The notes under the pieces: generated by a model
Database searches by the model: none
The model's input: only the letters and a program-made list of their open reading frames with translations
Told to the model about the DNA's origin: nothing
Translations under genes and position numbers: made by a program
Shown: positions 39,627 to 48,329 of the stretch, in pieces
Position numbering within the stretch: position 1 is the first letter of the stretch
Layout of the letters: each line of letters starts with the position of its first letter
Source of the DNA: Arthrobacter livingstonensis
GTDB taxonomy: Bacteria > Actinomycetota > Actinomycetes > Actinomycetales > Micrococcaceae
DNA: 64,000 nt
Reading direction: 5' to 3'
NCBI RefSeq assembly: GCF_003219815.1
Contig: NZ_QJVD01000012.1
Location: 1 to 64,000, forward strand

Positions 39627-39968
39627 GTGCTGGAATCTGTGGTCACCGCGGCGCTTACGAGCGCCCTCAATTCCCTGTCCGATCGCCAAAACGCGATCGC
39701 CGACAACATTGCCAACGTCAACACGCCCGGATACAGGGCCAAGCGCGTCATGTTTGAGGACGCCCTGGCCGCATCCGTGAAGGCCGGTGACGGCCATGTC
39801 GCGGCCACCACGGCGCTTTCCCTGGAACCAACGCAAACCAATGGGAACAACGTCAACCTTGACACCGAGACGCTCTCCAACGTCGAGACGACGCTCCGCT
39901 ACCAATTCGCGGCACAGGCCGTCAACGGCGAGTTCACCTCCATGCGCACAGCCTTGAAGACCCAGTAA
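39627..39968 (+). CDS. flgB: Flagellar basal-body rod protein FlgB
   Basis: A 113-residue proximal rod protein. The rod motif is SDRQNAIADNIANVNTPGYR (ADNIANxNTPGYR), near residues 19-38. The C-terminus reads ETTLRYQFAAQAVNGEFTSM, matching other FlgB proteins. GTG at 39627 follows AAGGAAG. The longer frame from 39564 would begin right at the predicted transcription start and adds an unrelated Pro-rich segment, so it is rejected. The gene overlaps flgC by one base. It is the first gene of the basal-body operon and lies behind the best sigma-28-like promoter in the window. Confidence 0.93.
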   Translation: MLESVVTAALTSALNSLSDRQNAIADNIANVNTPGYRAKRVMFEDALAASVKAGDGHVAATTALSLEPTQTNGNNVNLDTETLSNVETTLRYQFAAQAVNGEFTSMRTALKTQ

Positions 39969-40354
39969 TGGCCGACGCAATTGGGATCGCCTCAACAGGG
40001 CTGACATTGCACCGCAAATGGCTTGACGCGGTTTCCGACAACCTGGCCAACGCCAACACCGTCACGGCCACCAGCGGTGACGCGTTCCGGGCCCGCTACG
40101 TGCTGGCCGAGGCCGGCCAGGGGAACTCCGGGGTCTACGTTTCCGGCGCCGCGTTTGGCGACGCCCAGGGCCGGATGGTCTATGAGCCCGACCATCCCCT
40201 GGCTGACGCCAAGGGTTATGTGCGCTACCCGGATATTGACCTGGCCTCGCAGATGGGCCAGCTCATCATGGCCCAGCGCGGCTACCAGGCCAATGCGGCC
40301 GTCGTTGACCGCGCCAAGGTCATGTATGAAGCCGGACTGCAGATTGGAAAATAA
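39968..40354 (+). CDS. flgC: Flagellar basal-body rod protein FlgC
   Basis: A 128-residue rod protein: IGIASTGLTLHRKWLDAVSD and NLANANTVTATSGDAFRARY give the rod-type N-terminus, and YVRYPDIDLASQMGQLIMAQ, RGYQANAAVVDRAKVMYEAG the FlgC-type C-terminus. The usual TPGYR is replaced by TVTATSGD, a known variation for FlgC. Start and stop are tightly nested between flgB and fliE. It acts in the periplasm-facing rod between the MS ring and the hook. Confidence 0.94.
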   Translation: MADAIGIASTGLTLHRKWLDAVSDNLANANTVTATSGDAFRARYVLAEAGQGNSGVYVSGAAFGDAQGRMVYEPDHPLADAKGYVRYPDIDLASQMGQLIMAQRGYQANAAVVDRAKVMYEAGLQIGK

Positions 40355-40358
40355 CCTT

Positions 40359-40667
40359 GTGAGCCCCACCCCCATCATCGGCGTGCAGGCAACGGCAGCC
40401 ACCGGCTATGTGCAGGACGCCGGCCAGGTCCCGGCTTCCACCGACGGATCCGGCTTCGGCGCAGCCCTCACCGGCGCGCTCGACAACGCCCAGGCACTCT
40501 CCAGCGATTCAAAGGCGCTGGCCGTCCAGGCTGTCACCGGCAACCTGGACGATATCCACAACGCCACCATCGCATCCGCCCGCGCCCAGGTGACGCTGGA
40601 ACTTGTGGCCGCCGTGCGCAACAAGGGTGTCGACGCGTTTAACGAGATCATGAGGATGCAGGCCTGA
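40359..40667 (+). CDS. fliE: Flagellar hook-basal body protein FliE
   Basis: A 102-residue FliE, which joins the MS ring to the rod. After a polar N-terminal 30 residues the conserved part reads FGAALTGALDNAQALSSDSK, ALAVQAVTGNLDDIHNATIA and VTLELVAAVRNKGVDAFNEI. The final helix NEIMRMQ(V/A) is the usual FliE ending. The GTG at 40359 is the only in-frame candidate after the flgC stop, with GGAAAA as ribosome site. It ends by sharing its last base with the fliF ATG. Confidence 0.92.
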   Translation: MSPTPIIGVQATAATGYVQDAGQVPASTDGSGFGAALTGALDNAQALSSDSKALAVQAVTGNLDDIHNATIASARAQVTLELVAAVRNKGVDAFNEIMRMQA

Positions 40668-42265
40668 TGCCCCCGCTCGTTTCGCAATTCATGGGGCGCG
40701 CCTCGGGGACGCTGAAAGGCTTCAGCGTTGCCCAGCGCACGCTGGCGGTCATCGGCATAGCGGTGCTGGTGCTGGGCGCCGTGGCCCTCGGGACCTGGCT
40801 GACCAAGCCCACGTATTCGCCATTGTTCTCCGGCGTTGCAGCCGCGGATGCCAGCGCCATCGTCGCCCAGCTCAAGACGGACAACGTCCCGTACCAGCTG
40901 ACGAACGGCGGCTCCACGATTCTGGTGCCGGACGACAAGGTCTATGAGGAACGGCTCAAATCGGCCTCGGCCGGCCTCCCGGCCGCCACCACGGCAGGCT
41001 ACTCGCTGCTGGACACGATGGGCGTGACGTCCTCGGAATTCCAGCAGAACGTGACGTACAAGCGGGCCATGGAGGGCGAGCTGGCCAAGACTGTCATGGC
41101 CATGAACGGCGTGCAAAACGCCTCCGTCAAGCTGGCCATCCCGGAAAGCACCGTCTTCACCTCCACCAAGGCCGACCCCACGGCGTCCGTGTTCGTGGAA
41201 ACCGCCGGTTCCGCCCAGCTCTCCTCGGACCAGGTCGACGCCGTGGTGCACCTGGTGTCCTCATCGGTGGAAGGCCTGACACCGGCCAACGTCTCCGTGG
41301 TCGACGCCAAGGGCAACGTCCTTTCCGCCGCCGGAACGGCGCTGGGCGGCGGGGCCGACAAGCAGGCCACCGACTATGAAAAACGCACCTCCTCGGCCGT
41401 TCAGACCATGTTGGACCGCGTCCTGGGACCGGGCAATTCGACCGTCTCCCTGACCGCGGCCATGGACAAATCCTCCTCCGAAGTGGTCAAGGAGTCGTTC
41501 GTCTCCCCGAGCGGGGCTCCCGCGCTGAACGAATCCTCCAGCACCAACAAGTCCACCAACGGCGGCAACTCCGGCGCCGGCGTGCTGGGCCCGGACAACA
41601 TCGCCGTGCCCACCGGCTCGGCGGCGGCCGGCGGCAACACCGAAGCAACCACCACCACGAAAAACAACGCCGTGGACAAGACCACGGCGAACACCAGCAT
41701 CCCGGCGGGCACGCTGCAAAAGCAGTCCCTGGCCGTGGCCGTGGACACCAACGCAGCCAAGAAGGTCGACGCAGCCACGCTGACCGACATGGTGGTGGCC
41801 GCCGCGGGGATCGACCGCGCCCGCGGGGACGTGGTCACGCTGAAGGTCATGCCGTTCTCCACCGCGCAGGCCGATGCCGCCAAGTCCGCCCTTGACGCCG
41901 CCAAGGCCGAGGAAAACACTGCCGCCACGGCGAAAACCCTGCGCACCCTCCTGTTCGTCGCCGCCGCGGTCCTGCTCGCCCTGTTGGCCCTGGTGCTGTA
42001 CGCCCGGAAGAACCGCCGCCAGGTCCGCCAGCTGGTGGACCTGGGCGAGCGCAAGGACGCGCTGGGGCAACTTGGCCCGCTCACGGTAACCGCCTCGCCC
42101 GAAACCAGCGCCCTGCCGGCCATCCCCGAACCCGTGGTGCTGCCCGTGACGGAAAAGAGCGAATCCTCCACCAAACGGGCTTCCCTTGACGCGCTGGCGG
42201 CCAAGGACCCGGAGGGCACCGCGGTGCTGCTGCGCTCGTTCATGGACGAGAAGGCCAGCGTATGA
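40667..42265 (+). CDS. fliF: Flagellar MS-ring protein FliF
   Basis: A 532-residue membrane protein of normal FliF size. The first transmembrane helix is near residues 25-45 (LAVIGIAVLVLGAVALGTWL), the second near 424-447 (LLFVAAAVLLALLALVLYAR). Between them are the ring-building motifs, for example LKSASAGLPAATTAGYSLLD, and YKRAMEGELAKTVMAMNGVQ, followed by a Ser/Thr/Gly/Asn-rich loop around residues 290-350. The C-terminal cytoplasmic tail ends DPEGTAVLLRSFMDEKASV and should bind FliG, whose gene overlaps by four bases. It forms the membrane ring of the basal body and houses the export gate. Confidence 0.96.
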   Translation: MPPLVSQFMGRASGTLKGFSVAQRTLAVIGIAVLVLGAVALGTWLTKPTYSPLFSGVAAADASAIVAQLKTDNVPYQLTNGGSTILVPDDKVYEERLKSASAGLPAATTAGYSLLDTMGVTSSEFQQNVTYKRAMEGELAKTVMAMNGVQNASVKLAIPESTVFTSTKADPTASVFVETAGSAQLSSDQVDAVVHLVSSSVEGLTPANVSVVDAKGNVLSAAGTALGGGADKQATDYEKRTSSAVQTMLDRVLGPGNSTVSLTAAMDKSSSEVVKESFVSPSGAPALNESSSTNKSTNGGNSGAGVLGPDNIAVPTGSAAAGGNTEATTTTKNNAVDKTTANTSIPAGTLQKQSLAVAVDTNAAKKVDAATLTDMVVAAAGIDRARGDVVTLKVMPFSTAQADAAKSALDAAKAEENTAATAKTLRTLLFVAAAVLLALLALVLYARKNRRQVRQLVDLGERKDALGQLGPLTVTASPETSALPAIPEPVVLPVTEKSESSTKRASLDALAAKDPEGTAVLLRSFMDEKASV

Positions 42266-43284
42266 GCGCGGAAACCGAGCTGAACGGCGTGCAAAAGGCC
42301 GCCGCGCTGCTCATGCAACTGTCCCAGGCGTCCGCCGCCGCCGTCATGGGCCACCTCAGCGAGCCCGAGGCCGAAGCCGTCGCCGCCGAAATCGTCAAGA
42401 TGCGGCGCGTCCAGGCGGACGTCGCCGACTCCGTCGTCGACGAATTCCACGAGCTCGTTGTCAGCGGCCGGCACGCCGCCCTGGGCGGCCGCGACTACGC
42501 CGCGGGGTTGTTGGAGGCGTCCTTCGGCGCCGAACGCGCTGCCGGCGTCATGAACAGGCTCTCGACCAAAATAGCCGGCAAGCCCTTCGAATTCCTCGAC
42601 GACGCGGACCCGGGGCAGCTGGCCGCCCTGCTGGAAGGCGAGATGCCGGCCACGATCGCCCTGGTGCTGGCCCATATGCGCCCCGACCGCGCATCGGCCG
42701 CACTGGCCGGTCTGCCCGGAGACGTCCGCACTGACGTGGCACAGGCCATCGCAACCATGGGACCGGCGACCCCCGAGTTCGTCGGAATCCTGGCCCAGGC
42801 GCTCAAGCAGCGCGCACTGACCGTGGTGGGCCCGCGCGACAAGATGGCCGTGATCGGCGGCATCCAGCCGCTGGTGGACATCCTGAACCGGTCCGACGCC
42901 GTCACCGAGCGGGCGCTGCTGGATGAGCTCACGCAGCGCGACCCCGTCCTGGCCGAGGAAGTGCGCTCGCGCATGCTGACCTTCATGGACCTGGTCAAGC
43001 TCGACAGCCAGGACATCCAGAAGGCCCTGCGCGGCAAGGAGGCCGGCACGCTGGCCCTGGCCATGAAGGGTGCCCCGGCCCCCGTCCAGGACGCGATCCG
43101 CAGCAACATCTCCGAGCGCAACCGCGTGCTTCTTGACGCCGAAATTGAGGCGCTGGGCCCGGTCCGGGCCTCTGACGTGGAGCAGGCGCGGGCAGACATC
43201 GGCCGGATCATCCGGGAACTCGAGGAGGCCGGCGAAATTGCCGTCCACCGTGGGGATGCCGACGAAGACGACTATGTCTACTAG
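42262..43284 (+). CDS. fliG: Flagellar motor switch protein FliG
   Basis: A 340-residue FliG, rotor protein that contacts the stator. The middle domain includes EMPATIALVLAHMRPDRASA, the counterpart of the EHPQTIA motif (His and Gln replaced by Met and Ala). The C-terminal domain has MLTFMDLVKLDSQDIQKALR, and the charged helix ISERNRVLLDAEIEALGPVR that interacts with MotA. It is coupled by overlap to fliF and by an 11-base overlap to fliH. The torque-helix charge pattern (Glu/Arg/Asp alternation) is retained, so a functional switch complex with FliM and FliN is expected. Confidence 0.95.
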   Translation: MSAETELNGVQKAAALLMQLSQASAAAVMGHLSEPEAEAVAAEIVKMRRVQADVADSVVDEFHELVVSGRHAALGGRDYAAGLLEASFGAERAAGVMNRLSTKIAGKPFEFLDDADPGQLAALLEGEMPATIALVLAHMRPDRASAALAGLPGDVRTDVAQAIATMGPATPEFVGILAQALKQRALTVVGPRDKMAVIGGIQPLVDILNRSDAVTERALLDELTQRDPVLAEEVRSRMLTFMDLVKLDSQDIQKALRGKEAGTLALAMKGAPAPVQDAIRSNISERNRVLLDAEIEALGPVRASDVEQARADIGRIIRELEEAGEIAVHRGDADEDDYVY

Positions 43285-43948
43285 CCGCGCAGTGCCGACC
43301 AACCGAGCGGTGCCGACTAACAGCGCAGCCGGGCTTCGGGGTGCCCTGGAGCCGATCGTCTTTCCGGCCGTGCCGACCGCGGAGCAGGCGCGGTCCCATG
43401 CCGACGCCATGGAGCGCGGCCACCAGCGCGGGCACACCCTTGGCTATGCGGCAGGCCTGCAACGCGCCAGGGTGGAAGCGGATGTCCGGCGCGCCGCACT
43501 GGAAGCGGAGCATGGGGCGCTGTTGGCCGACCTCAGGGAGCGTGCCGCTGCGCAGGCCGCTGTATTGGCCGCGACAGGTGCAGCGCTGGCGGCCCGCACG
43601 GCGCCGGTGCTGGCGGACGCGGAACAGACCCTGATCGACTGTGCGCTCACCCTGGCCGAAGCCGTGCTGGTCAGGGAGCTTGACGACGGCGACACCCGGG
43701 CCAAGGCCGTCCTGGCACGGGTCCTGGCATCCCAGGACCCCGCCGGCGCGCCCCGGGTGCGGCTGCATCCGCAGGATCTGGCTGCCCTCAGCGCGGAGGC
43801 CCTGGCGGCCGCCGGCCTGGACGCCGTTGCCGATCCGGCCATCGCACCCGGGGACGCCGTCGCGGAGTACCCCGACGGTTTCCTGGACGCGCGCATTTCA
43901 ACCGCGCTGGACCGTGCCCGGCGGGCGCTGCAGGAGACTCCCGCATGA
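43274..43948 (+). CDS. fliH: FliH-like regulator of the export ATPase
   Basis: A 224-residue Ala/Arg-rich protein. The region RSHADAMERGHQRGHTLGYA with repeated G-x3-G-like spacing matches the FliH/YscL coiled segment. The C-terminal domain reads LIDCALTLAEAVLVRELDDG, VLARVLASQDPAGAPRVRLH, and DAVAEYPDGFLDARISTALD. FliH binds FliI and keeps the ATPase inactive until docked. Identity rests mainly on position between fliG and fliI and on the C-terminal pattern, as FliH sequences diverge fast. The ATG at 43274 lies within the fliG end. Confidence 0.86.
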   Translation: MSTSRAVPTNRAVPTNSAAGLRGALEPIVFPAVPTAEQARSHADAMERGHQRGHTLGYAAGLQRARVEADVRRAALEAEHGALLADLRERAAAQAAVLAATGAALAARTAPVLADAEQTLIDCALTLAEAVLVRELDDGDTRAKAVLARVLASQDPAGAPRVRLHPQDLAALSAEALAAAGLDAVADPAIAPGDAVAEYPDGFLDARISTALDRARRALQETPA

Positions 43949-45300
43949 GCACCGCCTGGCCCGGTGCGCTCACCGGGCGCGGTGCCGCCCGGCTGGGTGC
44001 TGCCCTGCGCGCAGCCGCACCCGAACGCGTTGGCGTCGTGTCCGCCGTCGTCGGCCTGACCGCGCAGGTCCGCGGACTGCGCTGCCCCGTGGGCGAGCTG
44101 GTCACCATCGCCGGCGCCCAGGACGGCGGGCGGAACACCGACGCCGAGGTGGTCGCCGTCGGCCGGGACACCCTGACGATCATGCCGCTGGGCCCGATGG
44201 CCGGGCTGGCACAGGGCGATCTGGTCCGGGCCAGGACTGAACCCCTGCTGGTCCCCACCGGCCGGGGCCTGCTGGGACGGGTGCTGGACGGGCTGGGACG
44301 GCCCATCGACGGCAAGGGCCCGCTGGCCGGGGGCCCGGGCGTGCCGGTGGCCAACGACTCGCCCAATTCCATGGACCGGGCGCGCATCCGCGTCCCCCTG
44401 AGCACCGGGGTCCGGGTGGTGGACACGCTGACCACCATTGGCCGGGGGCAGCGGATGGGCCTGTTCGCCGGCTCCGGCGTCGGGAAGTCGTCGCTGTTGT
44501 CCATGATCGCCCGGGGGACCGAGGCCGAGGTCTCCGTGATCGCCCTGGTGGGGGAGCGCGGGCGCGAGGTCCGCGAATTTCTCGAGGACGACCTGGGGCC
44601 GGTTGGCCTGGCCCGCTCCATCGTGGTGGTGGCCACCGGCGACGAGCCAGCGCTGGTCAGGCTCCGGGCGGCCTTCATGGCCACCCGGATCGCCGAATCG
44701 TTTCGCGACACCGGCGCCGACGTGATGTTGATGATGGACTCGCTCACCCGGGTGGCCATGGCGCAGCGTGAAATCGGGCTGTCCGTGGGCGAGCCGCCCG
44801 CGACCCGCGGATACCCGCCATCGACCTTTTCCGTGCTGGCCAGGCTGCTGGAGCGGGCCGGAACCGACACGACCGGCTCCGTGACCGGCATGTACACGGT
44901 CCTGGTGGACGGCGACGACCACAACGAACCCATCGCGGACGCCGTGCGCTCCATCCTGGACGGCCACATCGTCCTGGACCGGAAACTGGCCGTGGCCGGG
45001 CACTTTCCCTCCATTGACGCCCTCGGCTCAATTTCCCGCGTGGCCTCGAAGGTCTGCACGCCGGAGCAAAAGGCCGACGCCGCCATCTTGCGACGCGTCA
45101 TGGCCGCCCGCCGCGCCGCGCAGGACCTGATTGACGTGGGCGCCTACCAGCCCGGTTCCAATCCGCTGGTTGACGCGGCGCTGCTGCACGCCGCGCCGAT
45201 CAACCGCTTCCTGCAGCAGGAGCTTGAGCACCAGGTCCCCGCAGAGGAATCCTGGACCGAGCTGCGTTCCCTTGTCACCGTGTTTGGAGGGCTTCAATGA
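43945..45300 (+). CDS. fliI: Flagellum-specific ATPase FliI
   Basis: A 451-residue AAA-like F1-beta-type ATPase. Walker A is GLFAGSGVGKSSLLSMIARG (Lys181), Walker B is around VMLMMDSLTRVAMAQREIGL. The signature GEPPATRGYPPSTFSVLARL is diagnostic for FliI and type III export ATPases. GERGREVREFLEDDLG carries the catalytic Glu. It forms a hexamer at the base of the export apparatus and helps unload substrates. Overlaps of four bases with fliH and fliJ indicate a coupled set. Confidence 0.97.
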   Translation: MSTAWPGALTGRGAARLGAALRAAAPERVGVVSAVVGLTAQVRGLRCPVGELVTIAGAQDGGRNTDAEVVAVGRDTLTIMPLGPMAGLAQGDLVRARTEPLLVPTGRGLLGRVLDGLGRPIDGKGPLAGGPGVPVANDSPNSMDRARIRVPLSTGVRVVDTLTTIGRGQRMGLFAGSGVGKSSLLSMIARGTEAEVSVIALVGERGREVREFLEDDLGPVGLARSIVVVATGDEPALVRLRAAFMATRIAESFRDTGADVMLMMDSLTRVAMAQREIGLSVGEPPATRGYPPSTFSVLARLLERAGTDTTGSVTGMYTVLVDGDDHNEPIADAVRSILDGHIVLDRKLAVAGHFPSIDALGSISRVASKVCTPEQKADAAILRRVMAARRAAQDLIDVGAYQPGSNPLVDAALLHAAPINRFLQQELEHQVPAEESWTELRSLVTVFGGLQ

Positions 45301-45716
45301 CCAAGACATTTCGACTCGCTGGACTTCTACGCCTGCGCAAATTGCAGGAAGACCAAGCTTCCGCCAGCCTGGCGCGCGCCAATGACAACCGCAAGTCCCA
45401 TGCCCGCCGCCTGGCCTCTGCCCGGGGCGAGCTGGCCGACTCCGCCTCCGACGCCGGCTCCGCAGCGGCGCTCTCCGCTGCGGCTGCGGCGCGGGCGGCC
45501 TCCCGCAGCCTCCTGCTGGAACTGCGAAGCCTGGCCACGACCCTGGAAGCGGAGGCCGACTCGGCGCAGGCGGTCCTGCTCGAGGCCAAAACCGCTGCCA
45601 GTTCGCTGGAAAAGCTGGAAGAACGGCACCAGCTCGACAGTGTCTCGGCGGAGCTTCTGGCCGAACAAGGCTTTCTCGACGAACTTGCCTTGTCACGACG
45701 AAAGGGTGCGGAGTGA
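45297..45716 (+). CDS. fliJ: Flagellar export protein FliJ
   Basis: A 139-residue, almost wholly helical Ala/Glu/Leu-rich protein that should form a two-stranded coiled coil: FRLAGLLRLRKLQEDQASAS, LARANDNRKSHARRLASARG, then LLLELRSLATTLEAEADSAQ and ALLEAKTAASSLEKLEERHQ-like heptads. FliJ inserts into the FliI hexamer like the gamma subunit of F1-ATPase. Recognition rests on length, coiled-coil pattern and strict location between fliI and fliK. It overlaps both neighbours by four bases. Confidence 0.88.
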   Translation: MTKTFRLAGLLRLRKLQEDQASASLARANDNRKSHARRLASARGELADSASDAGSAAALSAAAAARAASRSLLLELRSLATTLEAEADSAQAVLLEAKTAASSLEKLEERHQLDSVSAELLAEQGFLDELALSRRKGAE

Positions 45717-47791
45717 GCGCCGTGGGAGGAGCAGGCCCGCTCCCGGCCGCCCCGAACCGGGCCCCGGGCAGCGGGGCGGGCGACGCGGCACAGAAGCAGC
45801 TACCGCGCGCCAGCTTTGGTGAACACCTCAAGGATGCAATGGGAGCGGCCGCCGGCAAGAGGCGGGACGCAGCCGGGCAGGATTCCGCCACGTCCACCGG
45901 TTCGGGCCGCGGCCGCGGGGCCTCCGGAACCGACTCATCCGGCACTCCCGGCGGGGCCTGTGACCCCGGCCTGCCGGCTGGGACCGGCCCGGCCCTTGCG
46001 GTGGCAACGGCGATGCCGGGCATTGCAGCGACGGGATTGACGGGTGTACCGGCGGTTGCGGCGCCGTCGTCCGCCTCCCCGGGGGCGACGACTCCGGTTC
46101 GTTCCAACGGGGCATCCACGGCGGGTGCCGCCGGGTCCGCGGCTGATTTGGCGGTGCCTGCTTTGACGGTGCCCGGGTCAGCGACCGCCACAGGCGGAGC
46201 CGCGGCGCAGGCCGTTGTTTCGGCCGTTACCGCGCCCGGCCCCGCTCCCATGCCGCCCTCCGCTGCCGCCGCCACCCAAGCTGCCGTGCCTCCCGGAACG
46301 GACCCCGCCGCAGCCGTGGCGGGATCCGCATCGACTGATCTGGCCTCCGGGGGGACGGCCCCGGCAGCCGCCGCGAATACAGCCGCATCCAGTGATTCGG
46401 CCGCTCAAGGGACGGCGCAAGCTGCGGGGCCTGGCGTCCCGGTCTCGGGCGCCCACGCCCCCGGTGATTCGGCCGCCGGCGGCTCCGGGCAGCCCTCCGC
46501 AGACACCCAGTTGGCGCCCGTCATCACGGCCACGGCGGCCGGTTCCGGCAGCTCCCAGTCATCGGCAGTCCCGTCCGTCTCCGTCGGAAGGGGGGCGGCC
46601 GCCGTTGTCGCGGAACAGGCCGTACAGGCACCCTCCGCAGCCGGGACCGCAGCGGCGGCAGGCCCGACGTCCGGCGCCGCGTCCAGCGTCGCACTACAGG
46701 GCGGCACCGCAGGAAAGGACAAGTCGGCGGATGGCAACCAACAGGGCACCCTGCCGGTCATCTCCGTTGGCGGCCCGCCAGCGGCTTTGCCGGTGACGCC
46801 GCTGGCACCGGCCCCCGCTTCGAATGCCCCCGCCCCGAATGCAGCCGCCGCGAATACCGCCGCATCCAGTGATTCGGCCGCCCAAGGGACGGCGCAAGCT
46901 GCGGGGCCCGTCGTCCCGGTCTCGGGCGCCCACGCCTCCGGTAATTCGGCCGCCGGCGGCTCCGGGCAGCCCTCCTCAGGCGCCCAATTGGCGCCCGGCA
47001 TCACGGCCACGGCGGCCGGTTCCGGCGGCTCCCAGTCATCGGCAGTCCCGGCCGCCACAGCTGGACGTGGAGCGGCCTCCGCTGCCGCGGACCAGGCCGT
47101 ACCGGCACCCACCGCGGCCGGGACCGCAGCGGCGGCGGGCCCGACGTCCGGCGCCGCGTCCGGCGCCGCACCACAGGGCGGCGCCGCAGGAAAGGACAAT
47201 CCGACGGATGGCAACCAGCAGGGCAACCAGCAGGGCGGGCTGCCGGCCGTGCCCGGCGGCGGCCTGCCAACGGCCTTGACGCAGACACCGGTGACGCCGC
47301 TGGCGCCGGCCACGCCGGCTGCCCCGGCAGCACACCAGCTCGCGCCTCCAGCGTTGGCGGAACAACTTTCCCGTCCCATTTTCCAGCTTGCCACGGGGCA
47401 GGCCGGAACACAGGTCATGACGGTGCAGGTGGTGCCCGACTCCCTGGGGCCGGTCACCGTCAGCGCCCGGATTGGCCCCGACGGTGTCCGGATCGAGCTT
47501 CTTGCCGCCACCGACGCCGGACGGGACGGGCTGCGGCTCATCCTGACCGAATTGCGTCGGGACCTGGCGGCGCAAGGCGTGCAATCGTCCCTGAGCCTTT
47601 CCTCGTCGTTGAACGGCGGTGCCGGGGCGGAAGGGCAGGCGCAATCCTTCGGGCAGGGCGGTTCGCCGCGGGGGGCCGACCCCGGCGCTGCGGTTGCCGA
47701 TGCGGCACGGACGCGCGAGCATCCGGCAGCTGCACTGCACGACGCACTCAAGGCACCATTGACCACAACATCACTCGACATCACGGTTTAG
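45713..47791 (+). CDS. fliK: Flagellar hook-length control protein FliK, enlarged by internal duplication
   Basis: A 692-residue FliK, longer than the common 350-450. The C-terminal substrate-switch domain is intact: TQVMTVQVVPDSLGPVTVSA, RIGPDGVRIELLAATDAGRD, GLRLILTELRRDLAAQGVQS, with the LxPxxLGxVxV-type core recast as VVPDSLGPVTV. Residues 1-540 are an Ala/Gly/Pro/Ser/Thr-rich molecular ruler. In it two near-identical 159-residue segments are arranged in tandem (from AAAANTAASSDSAAQG at about residue 218 and again at about 377). FliK measures the hook and switches export from hook to filament proteins. The ruler length suggests a long hook if the length law holds. GTG start at 45713 overlaps fliJ. 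Confidence 0.93.
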   Translation: MSAVGGAGPLPAAPNRAPGSGAGDAAQKQLPRASFGEHLKDAMGAAAGKRRDAAGQDSATSTGSGRGRGASGTDSSGTPGGACDPGLPAGTGPALAVATAMPGIAATGLTGVPAVAAPSSASPGATTPVRSNGASTAGAAGSAADLAVPALTVPGSATATGGAAAQAVVSAVTAPGPAPMPPSAAAATQAAVPPGTDPAAAVAGSASTDLASGGTAPAAAANTAASSDSAAQGTAQAAGPGVPVSGAHAPGDSAAGGSGQPSADTQLAPVITATAAGSGSSQSSAVPSVSVGRGAAAVVAEQAVQAPSAAGTAAAAGPTSGAASSVALQGGTAGKDKSADGNQQGTLPVISVGGPPAALPVTPLAPAPASNAPAPNAAAANTAASSDSAAQGTAQAAGPVVPVSGAHASGNSAAGGSGQPSSGAQLAPGITATAAGSGGSQSSAVPAATAGRGAASAAADQAVPAPTAAGTAAAAGPTSGAASGAAPQGGAAGKDNPTDGNQQGNQQGGLPAVPGGGLPTALTQTPVTPLAPATPAAPAAHQLAPPALAEQLSRPIFQLATGQAGTQVMTVQVVPDSLGPVTVSARIGPDGVRIELLAATDAGRDGLRLILTELRRDLAAQGVQSSLSLSSSLNGGAGAEGQAQSFGQGGSPRGADPGAAVADAARTREHPAAALHDALKAPLTTTSLDITV
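46367..47310 (+). repeat. Tandem duplication of 477 bp inside fliK
   Basis: The segment from 46367 to 46843 is repeated from 46844 to about 47310. Matching landmarks are GCCGCCGCGAATAC (46367 and 46844) and CGGTGACGCCGCTGG (46791 and 47289, the second copy being 21 bp longer). The unit is a multiple of three, so the reading frame is kept and the ruler region is doubled. Copies differ at scattered sites, so the event is not very recent. Confidence 0.85.
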
Positions 47792-47805
47792 ACAGGAGCG
47801 CCACC

Positions 47806-48267
47806 ATCACTACTGAAGCCATCACCCCGCCCACCGGTGTCACCAGCAGCACACGGCCCGCTGCCGCCAACGGTGTCTACAGCAGCACTCCAACGCGCGC
47901 CCCAAAACAGGACATGGACTCCGAGGTCTTCATGAACCTGCTGGTGACCCAGCTGCGCAACCAGGACCCGTCGTCGCCCATGGACACCAACCAGATGATT
48001 TCCCAGACCACCCAGCTGGCCACCATGGAGAAACTCACCAGCATGGACAAGACGGCAACGGAGAATTTTTCACTGCAGATGCGCACCGCGGCCGCGGCCA
48101 TGATCGGCCAGAGCATCTCATGGGAAGACAAGGACGGAACGGCCCACACCGGCGTGGCCGACTCCGTGTCCTTCGCCTCCGGAGTTCCGGCGGTCAAGGT
48201 CGGCGAGCTCAGCGTCCCACTGGACGTCATTTCCGGCATTATCAATTCAGGCACCACGGCACCATAA
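47806..48267 (+). CDS. flgD: Flagellar hook assembly scaffold FlgD, probable ATC start
   Basis: A 153-residue FlgD if started at ATC 47806. The conserved N-terminal block is MDSEVFMNLLVTQLRNQDPS and SPMDTNQMISQTTQLATMEK, followed by AAMIGQSISWEDKDGTAHTG. This cap helps hook polymerisation. The frame upstream of the internal ATG (47914) is open and contains TTEAITPPTGVTSSTRPAA, the usual variable FlgD leader, but no ATG, GTG or TTG. A perfect AGGAG (47794-47798) sits seven bases before the ATC, while ATG 47914 has no ribosome site. I therefore infer initiation at ATC, or a sequence error of ATG to ATC. From 47914 the protein would be 117 residues and lose nothing essential. Confidence 0.85.
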   Translation: MTTEAITPPTGVTSSTRPAAANGVYSSTPTRAPKQDMDSEVFMNLLVTQLRNQDPSSPMDTNQMISQTTQLATMEKLTSMDKTATENFSLQMRTAAAAMIGQSISWEDKDGTAHTGVADSVSFASGVPAVKVGELSVPLDVISGIINSGTTAP

Positions 48268-48329
48268 CCCGCAGCATCCACCCGGCACAGACCATCCGGC
48301 CCGGGCCACAGCACAGAAAGGCTCCACCC

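Noticed and set aside
41401-43437. 678-residue reverse frame under fliF and fliG
   Set aside because: Antisense to two unmistakable flagellar genes; low-complexity Arg/Ala content, no ribosome site. Long shadows are expected at this GC content.
43444-45003. 519-residue reverse frame under fliI
   Set aside because: Antisense of the export ATPase gene; Gly/His/Gln-rich with no conserved domain.
46367-47310. CRISPR-like array
   Set aside because: Two long coding copies with continuous reading frame, no short repeat and spacer alternation. No CRISPR array was seen anywhere in the window.
46405-47784. 459-residue reverse frame inside fliK
   Set aside because: Arises from the repeat-rich, GC-rich ruler region. 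Only the forward frame continues into the conserved FliK C-terminal domain.
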